In this document: positions 1 through 12,506 of the stretch, piece by piece | Layout of the letters: each line of letters starts with the position of its first letter | Position numbering within the stretch: position 1 is the stretch's first letter | Assembly: GCA_030765065.1 (NCBI GenBank) | Contig: CM060978.1 | Coordinates: 108,929,192-108,993,191 of the forward strand | DNA from: Deroplatys truncata | Lineage: Eukaryota; Arthropoda; Insecta; Mantodea; Mantidae | Direction of reading: 5' to 3' | DNA: 64,000 nt | Translations under genes and position numbers: made by a program | The notes under the pieces: model-generated | Seen by the model: the letters and a program-made list of their open reading frames with translations, nothing else | Told to the model about the DNA's origin: nothing | Databases searched by the model: none

Positions 1-583
1 TTAATAAACATTTTGTTGTAATTATAAAGAAACGTACATCAGTCAAATGTGTAAAAAATATGTTCCTTATATGCATGCTGCATTTGATATGTTTAATACT
101 CTTTGCATGGTATGATAAAAGGTAGAACGGACACAACTTTTCGAAAGTTTGTAGCTTGATATACTGGAAAATTCCAACTCACAAAAGCAAACATGTCGTA
201 AACGACTAACTTTACAGATAAAGCGACTTAAAACAAATTGTATATTTTGAGAAATTCTGCACATGTTCCCAAGCAAATGTTTGTCCATCTCTTATGGCTT
301 TAACAATTATACAAAATTAAATCAGAATGATGGGTTTTTCACAGGTTGTTCACAAAACTTCAAGATATACCTATTTGTTGTTCCTCTGTCAATGCGTCGA
401 ATGCAAGACATGCTAATCAAAATCGTTAAGTCGTTTTGAGAAAATGAAACATAACGTGCAATTTGCAAGTAAAGGGTAGTTTGGTTTTAGGAGTTACTTT
501 TGAAAATGTTCAGGTCGCATCCGTGGAAGATCTGAACTTAGTTTTAAGTTGGGGATTTATGCAACTTCTTTTTGAGTTACGCT

Positions 584-620
<37 letters not shown>

Positions 621-870
621 ACGCACACACAGACGCGCCTAAAGACATACACGCGCGCGCTTAACTTAGGTATAAAATTTGGTGTTCCATCCGATTATCC
701 GTTCTTGAGATATGGTGTACGCATGCGCACACACAGACACAAAGGTGTGCAAGGACCCTTTTCCAAAATCATTTTTCAATTTAGGGGGCTTCAAAACCCG
801 TATTTCCGGCAAACTCGATGAGAACTTTTTTCGCTGCCTTAGAATTCCTTTGGTGGAGAAAGTAACACAA
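1..870 (+). repeat. Repeat A, copy 1 (divergent, 5' end outside window)
   Basis: A diverged copy of the dispersed repeat called repeat A. Shared landmarks in order are the 'agtcaaatg' and 'ctctttgcatgg' text near 40-115, the 'ccatctcttatgg' text near 285, 'atcaaaatcgtta' near 418, 'aagggtagtttgg' near 473, the 'aaaacccgtatttccgg' text near 795 and the terminal 'ggagaaagtaa' near 860. A (CA)n expansion sits where other copies have a short run of CA within 'cacagacacacata'. Confidence 0.65.
583..658. repeat. (CA)n microsatellite inside repeat A copy 1
   Basis: About 22 uninterrupted CA-type dinucleotides followed by interrupted CACG/CGCA repeats. It grew from the short CA-rich stretch present at the equivalent place in other repeat A copies, as a (CA)-rich run is seen again near 8570 and 63340. 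Confidence 0.9.
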
Positions 871-3040
871 ATTTTGTGCATCAAAAAGACTCGTAGCACA
901 ATCTTACAGGATTCGAATCTGTTTAAGCCTAGTTCATAAAATACCTAATACGTCATTATTTTGGTATGTGTAATACCTACTTATATGTTTGATAATATAA
1001 TACACTCATCCATTTTTGCAGGAGTCTAAGCACTTTTAGTTTACACAGCTGTTGAACAAATCTCCAGCAAAACGCTACCATTCGGTATAGAATTAAATGT
1101 GATTAACTTCCTTAAACTGCTTCAGAAAACGAACACGCGAGAAACAGTTACTGTAGCAGCTACATCAGCTGCCATTAATACCTCAAGCTTCTAACTGTTC
1201 AGGATATAATCCTAGGCAGGAAAGCGAATGCTCCATTTAAAGGAAAACTTTCCCTGAAAACAGTAAGTTGGCAGTCGGTCCTACTTCAACTCTTTTGTTC
1301 CAAGTTTGAGAAATTATTGCCGGTCCTTCTTCCAAAACACGAACAGCGAACCTTGCTAGTAATGAATTGTGTCCAATCACGCCTGTCTTTTGTTCGGAGT
1401 TCAGTAACTTAACAATTCACAGCCTCCTGAATTATAGCTACGGAAAACTTTCCATAACTAATGTAAGTATGCACAACATCCTCCGCAAAACTTCATGAAA
1501 ATTCATGCGCTCGAGCCAACTTCTCGGTAACAGATCAGTTTATTGATCACCGTGGCACATATTGCCAACCTAAACTTGTTCGTCGCAGATTGTCTTTTTT
1601 TCGGTGTCTAGTTTGCTGCCCACAGCTGATTGATGAATGGTGCAGTGGGGCATTTGCATGCATGTGTAGCCGAGTTCTCAATCACGAAATTCGTTTATTC
1701 CCCATGTGCGTTATCCATTAATCGAACCAGTTAACTGCGCAAGATGTGTAAATGTATGTTTTGCTAATACCAAAGTTATTTCATAATTTATGACTATACG
1801 TTTAGTGCGTAAATTTAAATTAATTTACATTGGTTTTTCACTAAGTAGCTTGTAAACAGAATCAATAATGCTACATTAAATTTACTTCGAAACGTACTAA
1901 AGTTGGCATTGCCATACGTGTATATTGATATGCTTGATATACCTTGTTAGTATACCTGAAAATCTTTCTTCCGCCATGCATTAAGAAAGCTTGCCTCTCT
2001 TGTAAGAGAGGAAGTCGCGTTTAGGGCCTTGGAAAGAGTAAATTCCCTTCGGCCTGACCATTCGTATTATACTACCATGTCGGTTATTATGAATTTCGCT
2101 GACAGCTTAAAGCATTCTGTGACTTAAGTAGTAATTATAATACAGCCTGCAGGTGCTTTATTTTACTTACATAAAACAAAAACAGGATTTTTAATTATTG
2201 TGTTTGTGAATCCGGTCCTTCAGGCTAATAGTTTGCATGAAGTACTGCATGAAGCTTTTTCTTGGTAATGAAAGTGCCTCAATTTTAGGTGCCTTCGCAT
2301 TTGCGAGCACCTATTAGTGTCGTTTTGTCCATCTGAACATGTGGTATGTTGCTTGCTTATAGTGAAACTTTTGGCCAGTGATTCCAGGTTTCTTACTGTT
2401 GACGCTGGAGAACATATATTAATCTTATCTCTACATTTGTAGTGATAATTAAGCTAGGCAAAATTGTCTTTACCAGTTTTAATTACTTTTCTGCTCAACA
2501 GCAGATGCGATTTGTGGGTTGTGTGTTACATAGTATTCAAACTCTATATTTTTATCGTTATTTAATGCTACTGATGCATCTATAACCAGTTATTGGATAT
2601 TGGTTTAGAAATGTTGTCTATGTTACCTATCTCTTTACCTCTAATTATAATTATACCTCACCGATATGCGGCATAAGCTTATCTAAAAAGAACACTAGTT
2701 ACTGCTAAGTACGGGGATACACAACAAGCCGCATTTCTTCCTTTACTGCACGCCAACAAAGTTGGTAGCTCCTTAAATTTTCTTAAAAAATGAAACTTTC
2801 CTATCAAAGAGGGGTGAGATTGTAATATTTAATAATGGTATCATTCGTGGTCCTCAGAAGACGGCATCTGGTAAACGCAGAGAAACTACACTGACCGTTT
2901 TAAAATGCACGTTTATGTGGAGTACATTATTCTTAACTTAATGATGGCAAAACCAGCCATTTTAATTTTGTGCCTAGCTTCTTTTTCAAATAAAAATATT
3001 GTTTTACAACATTTAAAACATGTCTTTAGGGATACCGTCT
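871..3040. other. No recognisable gene; AT-rich
   Basis: No long coding frame and no recognised mobile element. A short inverted repeat, CCTCTCTTGTAAGAGAGG (1994-2011), has 8-bp arms and could form a small hairpin; nothing around it indicates a function. Confidence 0.5.
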
Positions 3041-3043
3041 TTA

Positions 3044-3123
<80 letters not shown>
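3041..3123. repeat. (ATT)n microsatellite
   Basis: About 27 tandem ATT/TTA triplets with a single GTT variant near the left end. It creates poly-isoleucine frames on both strands that are not genes. Confidence 0.95.
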
Positions 3124-4494
3124 GATGCTATTGTTTTTGACATCGTTAAAAATATAGGTCTCGTTATTTTTTTATTTGAGGACTAAACACCGTTTTATCC
3201 TCATTCCAGAACTTGGATGACAATTTTTTGCTAAATAAGAAATTTTATTCCATTTATATTCAGGTATTTCAGTGTCTGCTGTATTATCCATATCCTTTCC
3301 TGGCATAACCTTCTTCCTAATATTCTCCTAAAACATCTTACCATAAGGCTCTGGCCTATTTGACGTCTATATTTAAGGCTACTTTTCGCCTCAGATATCT
3401 TCTTCGCTCATGAAAACATGCTCAGGTTATCATTCTTCCCAAACCTGGATTCTCGTTCATTTTGTCCTCTAGTTATCGTTCCTTACGTAGAAGTGGTGCA
3501 GTTCCTCGGATCAGGAGTCGTTTCCCGTAGAACTCGCTGCCCTCTTCCGACAGCGCCTGTGGCCTGTGATTTTGTCTAATGCTGCAGTGCTAGAAGGGCC
3601 ACATAAGGCCCCCCTGACACAGAAGGCCGTTCCGTTATTATTCATCTTGTTATTTATTTAATTGCTTTGCTTTGGATCTATATAGCACATTATTGTGTTC
3701 ACAAGCCCGGGTACAGTATAAGGAAGATCACGTTCTAGGTAAGTCAAAAGTCTCAAGCTGTGTTAGGAAGTCAGGTTTTAAATCTTGACGTTTTTGTAAA
3801 ACACGTCTCGCCATGTGTATCTGAGTAAAACAACTGCATTTTTGTTGTGAATTCATATTTTTATGGCATATCAAAAACCCATCTAGGGATTCGATAAGCA
3901 GAAACCAAATAAATGCACTGAAAGCATCACCTTATCAACTACATATTGAGATCCTATCAGTGCCATCAGCACTAAATAGCACCATATTATTGTTTGTTGC
4001 CTGAGAGAAGAAAGCTGTAAGACAGTATTATTGTGTATAAATGGTTAAAATGTCAGGTTTTACTGACCTTCATATGATACTGTTTTGTAAAATTATACTA
4101 AAATACTTTTTAACGATGTGTTATTGAAATATTGGAAACTTTGTTCTTATAAATATAATTTAAGTGGGTTTGAAATACCTGTTAGACATTGCTTTATTTA
4201 ATAATAGTTTCTTTTGTTTCTAGGTAAGTGCATGTCTGATAACGCTGCCAAAGTTCTTGTATGTGGAAAACAAACACGTTTCTTGCCTTCCTTCATCAAA
4301 CTCGTAAACTCCTGTCGTTCAAAGTGTTCTGCCATGAAGAGTCAGGTAAGAATTCTTTTTCCTTTCCTATCTGCACTCCCTCTAAAAGATATAATTAGCA
4401 GATACCAATTATTGTTTTTGCAGTAGTAGAGAGCCCAATTACTCAGTTTCAATATTTAATCTTGTGAATTTAAATACATCTAGGGTTGCCAGCT
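3124..4494. other. No recognisable gene
   Basis: Unrecognised sequence. The 3480-3640 part is richer in GC than its surroundings, but no family could be named and every frame is short. Confidence 0.5.
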
Positions 4495-4805
4495 CTCCCT
4501 ATTTCCCGCCTCCTCCGTGTTTTAGGGGTACCATGCTATCCTCTAGTTCCCAAGGTCGCGGGTTCAAACCCGGCGGGAGGCGATGGATTCTTTTTTCGGG
4601 CGTAAAAACACTTACAATGGCTTCCTTTGGAAGGGAAGTAAAGCCGGTGGTTCCGTGTCGTAGATGTACGGCATGTAAAAGAACCTCAAATCTGATAAAG
4701 TGGTCTCTAAGCAAAATTTCCAGTCTTTCACACCCAATATAGAATTGGACGCTAAGGACCATAGTAGTTAAAGAGCGTCCACAAAAATCCTCCCTATTTT
4801 CCGGC
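4495..4805 (+). mobile_element. tRNA-derived SINE, family A, copy 1, with target-site duplication
   Basis: A tRNA-like head (diverged A box, then the B box GGTTCAAACCC at about 4561) is followed by a body shared with copies at 10.6, 13.96, 27.35, 42.4 and 49.4 kb. Landmarks are 'ggaagggaagtaaagccgg' and a 3' end 'gttaaagagcgtcca' with an A-rich tail. Near-identical 16-bp flanks, CTCCCTATTTCCCGCC at 4495-4510 and CTCCCTATTTTCCGGC at 4790-4805, mark a target-site duplication, so the insertion used LINE machinery. Confidence 0.88.
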
Positions 4806-5290
4806 AATTCTCATATTTGTCCTCAATCTGTACATATCTCGTATTATTTTAAAAATACTCTTCTCTACTTTGTATTCTGTAAAACCTTAATGCCAAAGAA
4901 ATAAAGTGTATCTTTTCAATGTCACTTAGTATGGTTCTAGAAAAAAGAGCTAGAAGTAGAGTAAATATCAACCAAAGATTCAATTAAGTTTGTATTTAAA
5001 TGTACCATCTTGTTGTCGCTTATAATTGCATTTAGGTTGTGCAAATCATTTGTATAAATCCGACCAACGTCAGCGGAGGTGCAAATAATGACATTTCTAT
5101 AGGAGAGCGTCATTGATCCCAAGCAAAGTGAGCTATTATTTTGCCCTGATTTTCTTAAAGTATTGGGAGTGGAAACTCTGCATCAAACTATTGTACCAGA
5201 GCAATTCTGAAAATAAGTTCAGTCTTGTCAATCACGAGTAGGAGAGGGGTAACAGCACTATTCGCTGTTCAGTACGTTCCTGGCATTGTC
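4806..5290. other. No recognisable gene
   Basis: AT-rich spacer between the family A SINE and the mariner remnant. The 5' inverted terminal repeat of the mariner should lie within the last 150 bases but could not be picked out by eye. Confidence 0.4.
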
Positions 5291-6370
5291 AGTGTGAGGT
5301 TACATTCGACTGTTTCTTTCACCAAGATGAGCTTGTAAAGCGTGTGCAGCAATAGAAGCTCCTGCCGAGTGTGAGGTACGTGCAGTGATACGGTTTCCGT
5401 GAGTAAGCAAACAAAAACAGCTGCAATTCATCTTGAGTGTACGGAAACATTAAGAATGGGGGTATTGTTCGACTTTGGTGTCCTCATTTCTAAGATGGAC
5501 GCACTAACATCCATGATGATGAACGAAGTAGGTGAACGTCTGTTGTGAGCGACGAACTTGTTCCAAATGTGGATGGAGTTGTCAGACAAATTCACGAAAA
5601 TGAACATTTTGCGCAAAACAATGGGACATTCTAGTGTGATACGAAGGTTAAGCTGTTCTAAATTTTGTGCTGGTGGATGCTGAAAATATGAGCTTGGGAG
5701 CAGCACTGGCTGCTTTATTCTACAAGAGTGAAGGTGAAAGCTTTCTCGACCAGATTGTCACGGGAGATGAGACCTTCGGTGAATAAACGTCGAAACAAAA
5801 ACCAAAGTCTGTGGAATGGCTACACACCAACTTCCCTACGAAACCACAAAGATAGCTTCAAATATTCTCAACAAAGAAGTTCATGGCAATTGTCTGTTCT
5901 TTTGTGGGAACAAGCAAGGTGTATTATTGGTGGAGTTCATGGAATGAGGCACAACAAACTGTTGACATTTACTGTCGGACAATAACCAAACTCAGGAGAA
6001 CAATTCAGAACAAATGACGTGGAATGTTGAACTCTGGAATTATTTTCTTCCACGATAATGCTCGTTGCATACTGCTGCATGCTCTCAAAATCGCTGCAAT
6101 AGTTCAAGTGGGAAAATTTCGATCATTCAGCGTATAGCTCGGAATTCACTCCGCATGACTATCGCCTATTCCCAAATATTAAGAAATGGCTTCGGTGACG
6201 TCGCGATCGGTTTGAAACGGATGAGAAACTCAAGGGGAACGTTATAGAATGTCTACACTCACAGGGGAAGAGTTGTATGCAGAAGTTTCAAAGCTTGTGA
6301 AGCGGTACGACGACAAATGTCTGAATGTAAATGGGATTAAATTGCATTGTGTGGCATCTATGTTCTAGTC
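5291..6370 (+). pseudogene. Mariner transposase remnant (Tc1/mariner superfamily)
   Basis: Degenerate mariner coding sequence read in shifting frames. At 5345-5390 the N-terminal text IEAPAECEVRAVIRF is clear. At 5495-5610 a stretch with GRTNIHDDERS, then a stop, then VVSDELVPNVDG matches the region between the DNA-binding and catalytic domains. At 5745-5790 TGDETF carries the first catalytic Asp. At 6050-6065 FFHDNARC carries the second. Near 6150-6170 HDYRLFP carries the third, so the D,D34D triad is still readable. The end, near 6290-6340, retains KLVKRYDDKCLNVNG. Stops and frameshifts make it dead. The wording fits the irritans-type branch, which is an inference. Inverted terminal repeats were not located. 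Confidence 0.88.
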
Positions 6371-7896
6371 ATAATACGAATTGGCAATATTATTTATGTA
6401 TTTCTTTGGTACGTCGCCTCTCTGGTTTAGTGGAACAATATATGACTAAATCCGATGTTATCCGGAGAGAGAGAGGGGGGGGGGAGAATGCAAGTGCACT
6501 CAAGTCAGCTGGAACCTGAAGGAGATATAATTTCGACTTTGAAGGCTTCTTCCTACGCGATCTCCACAAAGACATCGGCCAGAAGGCGAGACGACACCTT
6601 TACAGACTTCTCCAACGAAAATTACTGCTTAAATTGCATGACTCACCCTAAAAGATAAGCTTTGATTTTAATTTAGGAGTTCTATATTGTTTTGGATTTT
6701 AATATTTTCATTTCAGGATACTTCTATGATTGCTTCAGTGAATTTACCAGTTTAAGATTTTGAAAATATGTTTGTCAAGCTCCTAGTTATTGTATTGTAG
6801 AAAGGTAGAGTGCCAGGTTGCGTATGTTCTTGCATATTTGCATGTTGTGTGGATAACCGCTTATTATGGTTTTTACGGTGGAAGTGGAATCAGAGCTCTT
6901 GCAAAATAATTACTACTGTTATATTTTGTCCCGTATCGCTTACGTCCGTGGTGAAATAGCACCTTTATATTATACATTCAGTTTATTGCTGTTAAAAGTT
7001 AATGTTTCTTTACATGTCTCTTGTTTAATTACTTTAATAATAACACTATTATTTAGAAGTGAGGCCATTAATCGATCCGTAATATCACCTTAAGGCTTTT
7101 TATCTCTATTTATGTATCATCTTTAACATCTAAACAATGGTTTTGACTAGAAACAATTGCCCATCAACAATGATATGTGCTATCACACTGGCTAAGATTG
7201 GAAAGTTAAGTATAAACGAATTTTTTTTCTGTGAAAATCTACCAAAAACGTCTGTATCTCCAATATCCTCTATGGGTGTCAAGGGGATAGATTGAAATAT
7301 TAGCGACACTATGTAACTTAGAGTGGGCGAACGCTTTTAGTAATCACAGATTTCCTGTAATCAGTAGCCGGCGCTCATTATAAATATCTCCATGTTAACG
7401 TTATTCGAGCGGTGGATATTCTCGAGAACATTTTAAAAAGGGACGAGAAGTCATTGTAGTGGAAGAATTTAATAAAATGTTCATCAGGAGCCATAACTTG
7501 AGTTGGTGCGTAATTAAAGTTCGCGTATCTATCCATTCTCATCACCCCTAAACATTCCCCTTGAAAGGTAGAGCGTACATTGCCTTTCATTAGACCTTCC
7601 TTACAATCTACGTGGCCGTGAAATGGCACTGTAAATATTTCAGTTTCTTGCCTCACGTTTTCCACACAGTGAGCGGAGAAAATTATCTTCTGAGACTCTC
7701 TCTCGTTATTTATTACTCAATTATTCAACCATCCATGAAGAATTCACCCACTATGCAGCTAGGACATGAAAAGAGGGTAAACGGCTGTGAATAACAAAAA
7801 GATTCTTTTTTGAAGACGATCTTTTACTCTAAATTCACAATCCTTATGAAAAGAAAGACGTCATTAGAAAAACTTCTTTTAAAAAATCGACATCAC
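6371..7896. other. No recognisable gene; short (GA)n tract
   Basis: A purine run of GA then G residues lies at 6464-6485. Otherwise unrecognised AT-rich sequence; open frames are short and without similarity to known families. Confidence 0.5.
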
Positions 7897-8734
7897 GTTT
7901 AAAAAAAAATCTCATGTCACATTTACATGACTTTCTTTACCCATTATAATTTATTTTTATGTAGGTTATACAAACTACTCTTACGAAAGATTATTTTTAT
8001 ATCTACTTCATGTTATCTGAGATAAACCTTTGCAGAAACAGTTTCGTTACACATTTCGTTGTAGCTACAAGGGTGTGTAGGAAACCGAATCGACAAAAGA
8101 GAGACGCTATATCTGGCCTAAAAATCCCATAGACTTTCCATGACATCTCGAGAAACAACTGCATTTATAAGGATTATAAAAGTATTGAACAATCAAACAA
8201 ATAATCACGAATATCTCAGAAGTAGCTGATGCCACAAATAAGTTATATGAAATAATTAATGTTGTGTTTTAAAGAAATCTACATTTTTCTCTGTGTTTTA
8301 AGGTTTACCCGTTATACAAAATTATACGAAACTCCTTCTAAATGAAGAAGACTTCGCAGGCAATTCCCGGAAAATTTAAGCCATATATTTTATCTGCAAT
8401 GTAAATATCTTAAATATATAGTAATCAAAATAGCAAATGTTTTTTCAAGTAAGGGTAGTTTAGGGCGGCTTCTTAAAGTGTTATTGTCGCAACTTTGGAA
8501 GATACTGAACTTAAATACCAAGTTTTGTATTTATCGAAATTTGTTATGATATTCAGACAGTCACCAATACATACATACACACACGTAATTTTTTTCTAAA
8601 AATGCTATCTTTGGAATCAGAGGACCTCGAAACATGTATTTGAGGTGAAATCTCGACATTGAATTTTTGGGTGGAATGCAATACTTCCTCCTACCTATTA
8701 TACACAGGTGGCAGAGAAAGTAATAGTGACATAT
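7897..8734 (+). repeat. Repeat A, copy 2 (near full length)
   Basis: Nearly complete copy. It starts 'aaaatctcatgtcac...gactttctttac', runs through 'cttcatgttatctgagataaac', 'tctggcctaaaaatccca', 'gaagatactgaacttaaata' and 'tgaaatctcgacattgaa', and ends '...ggtggcagagaaagtaa'. The ACTTTCTNTAC near the start and the complement of GAGAAAGT at the end form a short imperfect inverted pair. Confidence 0.85.
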
Positions 8735-9880
8735 TATGCTTAGAGTACATTGCAAAATAATATATCGATACTTAGCTTTGCTTACTTTCGCTAAATTAAT
8801 ACGTAGGTTTTAGTCAAATTTGAAAGATTACTTTGCCAATTTGAAACAGCAGGTAAAAAGAAGTTTGAAAGAGAATACCGAAAAATACCAATTTAAATAT
8901 ATATTGTTTCGTGCATTTTACTAAACGCTGAGAGCAGAGACTACAGAAAGAATGAACGTTGAGGTTATTGCTGGTTTTGTTACTTTATGAACCGAGTAGG
9001 CATTTCCTTCTCACAAAACCTTGACATTCTTTTAACGTGTGGTACTTTTGTTCAGCAGGCGACTGCTTTATCTTTCACTGCAGCTATGCAGCTTTAGCAG
9101 ACATTTTTGATGTGACCTATTGTTGCCACTCTTCAGCGTATTGAAATTATTTTCAGTTTACTTATTAAAACAGGTTACTGAATGATGAAAATGCATATAC
9201 AAAGTATATGGAATACGAAGATTGATTGAATTGTAGGTTACTTAAAAGCTACACTTTACTACGTAACATTTTTTAAACTGAATTTTGTGCTCAGAGTTTG
9301 CAAGATATTGCAAAGTCGCAGAAAATAGAAGTATCAAATGACCTAGCACGTAAAGAGAATGTGAAGAGTTGCCAACTACAAGAATAGTAAAAAAATAAGA
9401 TTAACTGTGACACTTTCTAAACCATGTTGACTATGTGCGCCTACATACTTATGGTGTTAGGTCGAGAACCTATTGTACTTCATTCAAACCTAAATATCGA
9501 GATTTTCCTAGGAAGTACACGTTTTGAGCTCCCTGAACAGTTTTAGAAAAAAAGTTAATTTGTGTTTTCAGGTGGGCATGGACGAGAGTATTGTAGTGTT
9601 AAGGAATCGGAAGCATTGACGTTGAGAGTATAGTACTGTCGTGACCTCTTTGTTAATTTTAGCTCAATGGGGGGTAGAACGGTTACCGAGGATCTTAAAG
9701 TTAATAATTCACGTTATACGAGGTCAGACGGGGGACGCAGCTGAGAGAAATTATAAAAAATATTAGAAAATTCGTAACAGAAATATTATCCCATGGTGTG
9801 GATGAGGGAAGGGATCTATCTACTATAATAATTTACATTAAATGGAAGTGGATAGCAACTACATTTATTAATAAAAGGGG
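8735..9880. other. No recognisable gene
   Basis: AT-rich, unrecognised. No coding frame above background length and no tRNA-like boxes. Confidence 0.5.
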
Positions 9881-10160
9881 ATTGCATTACCTCCTTGTTT
9901 CCTTGTCTGTCGGTGAGGGCGCCATACTGTTGGTATGGGTAGCGCGCACACACTAACAACTTGCCTCTGAACAGTAACTAGCCTCGACTGACTAAACCCA
10001 CGCTCACTCGGCGTGGTAACGCTATGCTAACTGGCTTATCCCCTCCACTCTTGCGCAATACCCGATCTGGGCAGCCAGGCTATATACGCAATAATGCTCG
10101 TACGTCACAGTACTATCGTCGCTCGTAGTCGGCTGAGAACGGAAATATGACCACCACGTG
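9881..10160 (+). other. GC-richer island, possible promoter or LTR-like segment
   Basis: This block is visibly richer in GC and CpG than the AT-rich surroundings. It contains TATATA at 10081-10086 followed within 40 bases by TACGTCACAG. Such an arrangement can mark a promoter or an LTR, but no second copy occurs in the window and no downstream coding frame is convincing. Confidence 0.25.
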
Positions 10161-10589
10161 ACAGCTTGTGTGATGTCATGTATAGCTCTAATCACTGTAT
10201 TAGAAATAATAAACGCCGTAGTATCTGTATTCAGTATTTATCCACAAGAGCGTATTGCACTCAAACATCCGCCCATTACACCGGAATTGACTGTACTGCA
10301 ACGCAAACCTCTTCTTGGAAGTGCGAGAATAGTAAACATTTACGAAGTTATGCTTTATTTTCGTTGCTCTTGGTCATCTTGGAGAGTATTATGTTCACTT
10401 AATTACCCCGACCTAAATAATACTTCGTATAGAAAATTATCCTATTTTATATCAAAATTGCTTCTAACATTATTGATTAAAGTATCGGATAATGCATTAC
10501 TGTAAATGTGGATGATAGTGGGTTTATGAGATAAGCGATTCAACCATATTCAAATTTGTTTTGAGTTATGACACCATGGTTTAATGATA

Positions 10590-10708
10590 TAGGCTATTTA
10601 TTTATTTTTTATTTTTTATTTATGGACGCTCTTTAACTGCTATGCTCCTTAGAGTCCCATTCAATATTGGGCGTGAAAGACCGGTAATTTTGCTCAGAGG
10701 TCTCTATA
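10590..10708 (-). mobile_element. tRNA-derived SINE, family A, copy 2 (truncated)
   Basis: Contains the 3' part of family A in reverse: an A/T tail, then 'ttatggacgctctttaact' and the complement of the body through 'ggtaattttgctcagagg', where it stops. The tRNA-like head is missing, as expected for a 5'-truncated insertion. Confidence 0.8.
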
Positions 10709-10904
10709 GGCTATTTGAGAGTGTCTAGACTGTTAGCTTGCTATTTGACAAAAATTCCAAACAATAAATGAGAATTAAATATGTTAGTAGAATTAAATGA
10801 TTCAAGTGTTCTGATATCAGACAATAATACAACTGCAGAAGAAATGTTATAATTAGATCTAGTGGGATGTAGGATGTGTTTATCGGAAGGGTACACTTCG
10901 CGTA

Positions 10905-11380
10905 CTGCGACCATCTTGGCCTATTGTGGCTACATCCCTCGGGAGGCAGGGATGAGGCGAAGGAGCCGGAGGAAATCCCAGATCTGCAGGCAGACGGACA
11001 CGTAAAGAGGTGCGCAAAAGTCCCTAATATTTCCAGTTTGAACACCCGCGCACCAGTGAGCTTGGAATCCTCAAGAGGGCGACAACCCTAAATGGCGGGA
11101 CAGCACACTCTGGCGTACATGGGGAGAAATATTTCCAATGCGCATTCATCCATCCATCTGCCTGATACCACCAGAACCGCAGGACCTGGGATGAAGATAA
11201 TATGAGAGGAAATGGGGGAAGGAGCAAATGTGGTAGAGTACACCACCGCTGCATTCGTCTTGGCGACAAGGGGAAAAACACGAAAAACCCCATGGTCAGA
11301 GTGGGCGGATGCCGGGAATCGAACCCAGGACCTCCCGAATGTGGGCCACACGTTGCCTCCTGAGCCACTCCGCAGGGTAT
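10905..11380 (-). mobile_element. tRNA-derived SINE, family B, copy 1 (full length)
   Basis: Read on the minus strand, the head begins GCGGAGTGGCTCAGGAGG (A box) and has GGGTTCGATTCCCGGC (B box) near 11312-11327. It continues with the family body: 'ccactctgaccatgggg', the 'taccac' and 'ctttcc' blocks, 'gtcctgcggttctggtgg', then 'aatattagggacttttgcgc' and 'gtccgtctgcctgca'. The body of about 400 bases is long for a SINE. Other copies are at 12.5, 13.06, 23.5, 54.4 and 59.9 kb. Confidence 0.8.
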
Positions 11381-12500
11381 TTAGATCTAGTAGTTATCAT
11401 TTCATGCACCAAATCCAAATGCCCCATCTCATAATGTTATAACATCTTTAAGCAGTGATGTGTTCAATGTGTTAAAATCCGAGCCCTGTATAATTTAAAT
11501 TACAGAGGGCAAATGGGAAGTACGAAAAGAAGTTTTGCTTTTTTTCGACAGTAGTTTACATGAGGAAGAGAATGGAAGGAACGCCGTGGAGAGCAAGTCT
11601 TTTTTATGTGCGTCCCTTATTACATTCGTGGCAACATGACCAACTTTGGGAAACACAGAAGACTTCAAAGCTTTGATACAAGCCGGGTTTTTACAAGGAG
11701 GAACAAAGTGCAAAGGCGCAAGGCGTTGGTTGTATTGGTACGCGACTCGGCGTTAATCCGTGGCAACTTTAATTTGTACGCCCCGCTGTAATGGAGTTTA
11801 GCGCCGAGTAATTAAATTGGTTCGCTCGCATCCCGTAATTACAACCGCATTACTCCCATCTCTGTGATAATTTGACAATTTTCAGCCGTGTATTACAGGA
11901 AAATAGCTAGGCGGACATCGTCGATTTGTACTTTGAACATTACTGCACATTATCAGGGAAGATTACTGTTACTCTCTCGTTTCAATCTCAGGAGCTAATT
12001 CCCTATTTTTCAAATAAAAATTCCATCCGACATAGCGTACCAGTGAACGATTTGACATATGCAGTGCAGAGTGTGAGTAATAGAACTACCCCAATGCGTA
12101 AAGTAAATTTAACAGGTATCGAGGAAACGAAAAGGTAAAGGATAAATAAAATGCAAACACACATAGAAGACAAACGGGTGTCGCTATTTTAAATCATGCA
12201 CATAGGTAAAACTATCACCAGGAATATTTTTGAAATGAGAGGAGCTATTGTTGCGCTATTTTTAGAGGAATGGTGTTAGACATGGAGTAACAAAAAGAAT
12301 CCATAAAAGCTTTCCAATAATTATAAGAAAGTGTAGTCTAGCAAATAAAAATCCTTATTGACCTAAAAAAAATGGAACTAAATAAAATTTGAATATCAGC
12401 GACGTATTTTTCGAGGCTTATTTTTTAAATAAGAAGTTATGGTGACACGCAATTTTCAAATGAGTGGACTGCTCATTTAAATATTGGTAATTGGGCGAGT
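11381..12500. other. No recognisable gene; possible conserved non-coding stretch
   Basis: At 11740-11900 the sequence is not low-complexity and is rich in homeodomain-type cores: GTAATTAAATT, CGTAATTAC, CATTAC and TAATTTGACA lie within about 150 bases. This may be a regulatory element, but it cannot be told from chance here. Confidence 0.25.
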
Positions 12501-12506
12501 TAGGAG

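Noticed and set aside
2905-3186. Plus- and minus-strand frames with long isoleucine runs
   Set aside because: Created by the (ATT)n microsatellite on both strands; not genes.
4464-4807. Opposed 92- and 102-codon frames
   Set aside because: Both fall on a family A SINE and arise from its GC-richer body; similar frames appear in other SINE copies.
10158-10505. 115-codon plus-strand frame downstream of the GC-rich island
   Set aside because: A second frame over the same bases is also open for 78 codons, and neither resembles a known protein.
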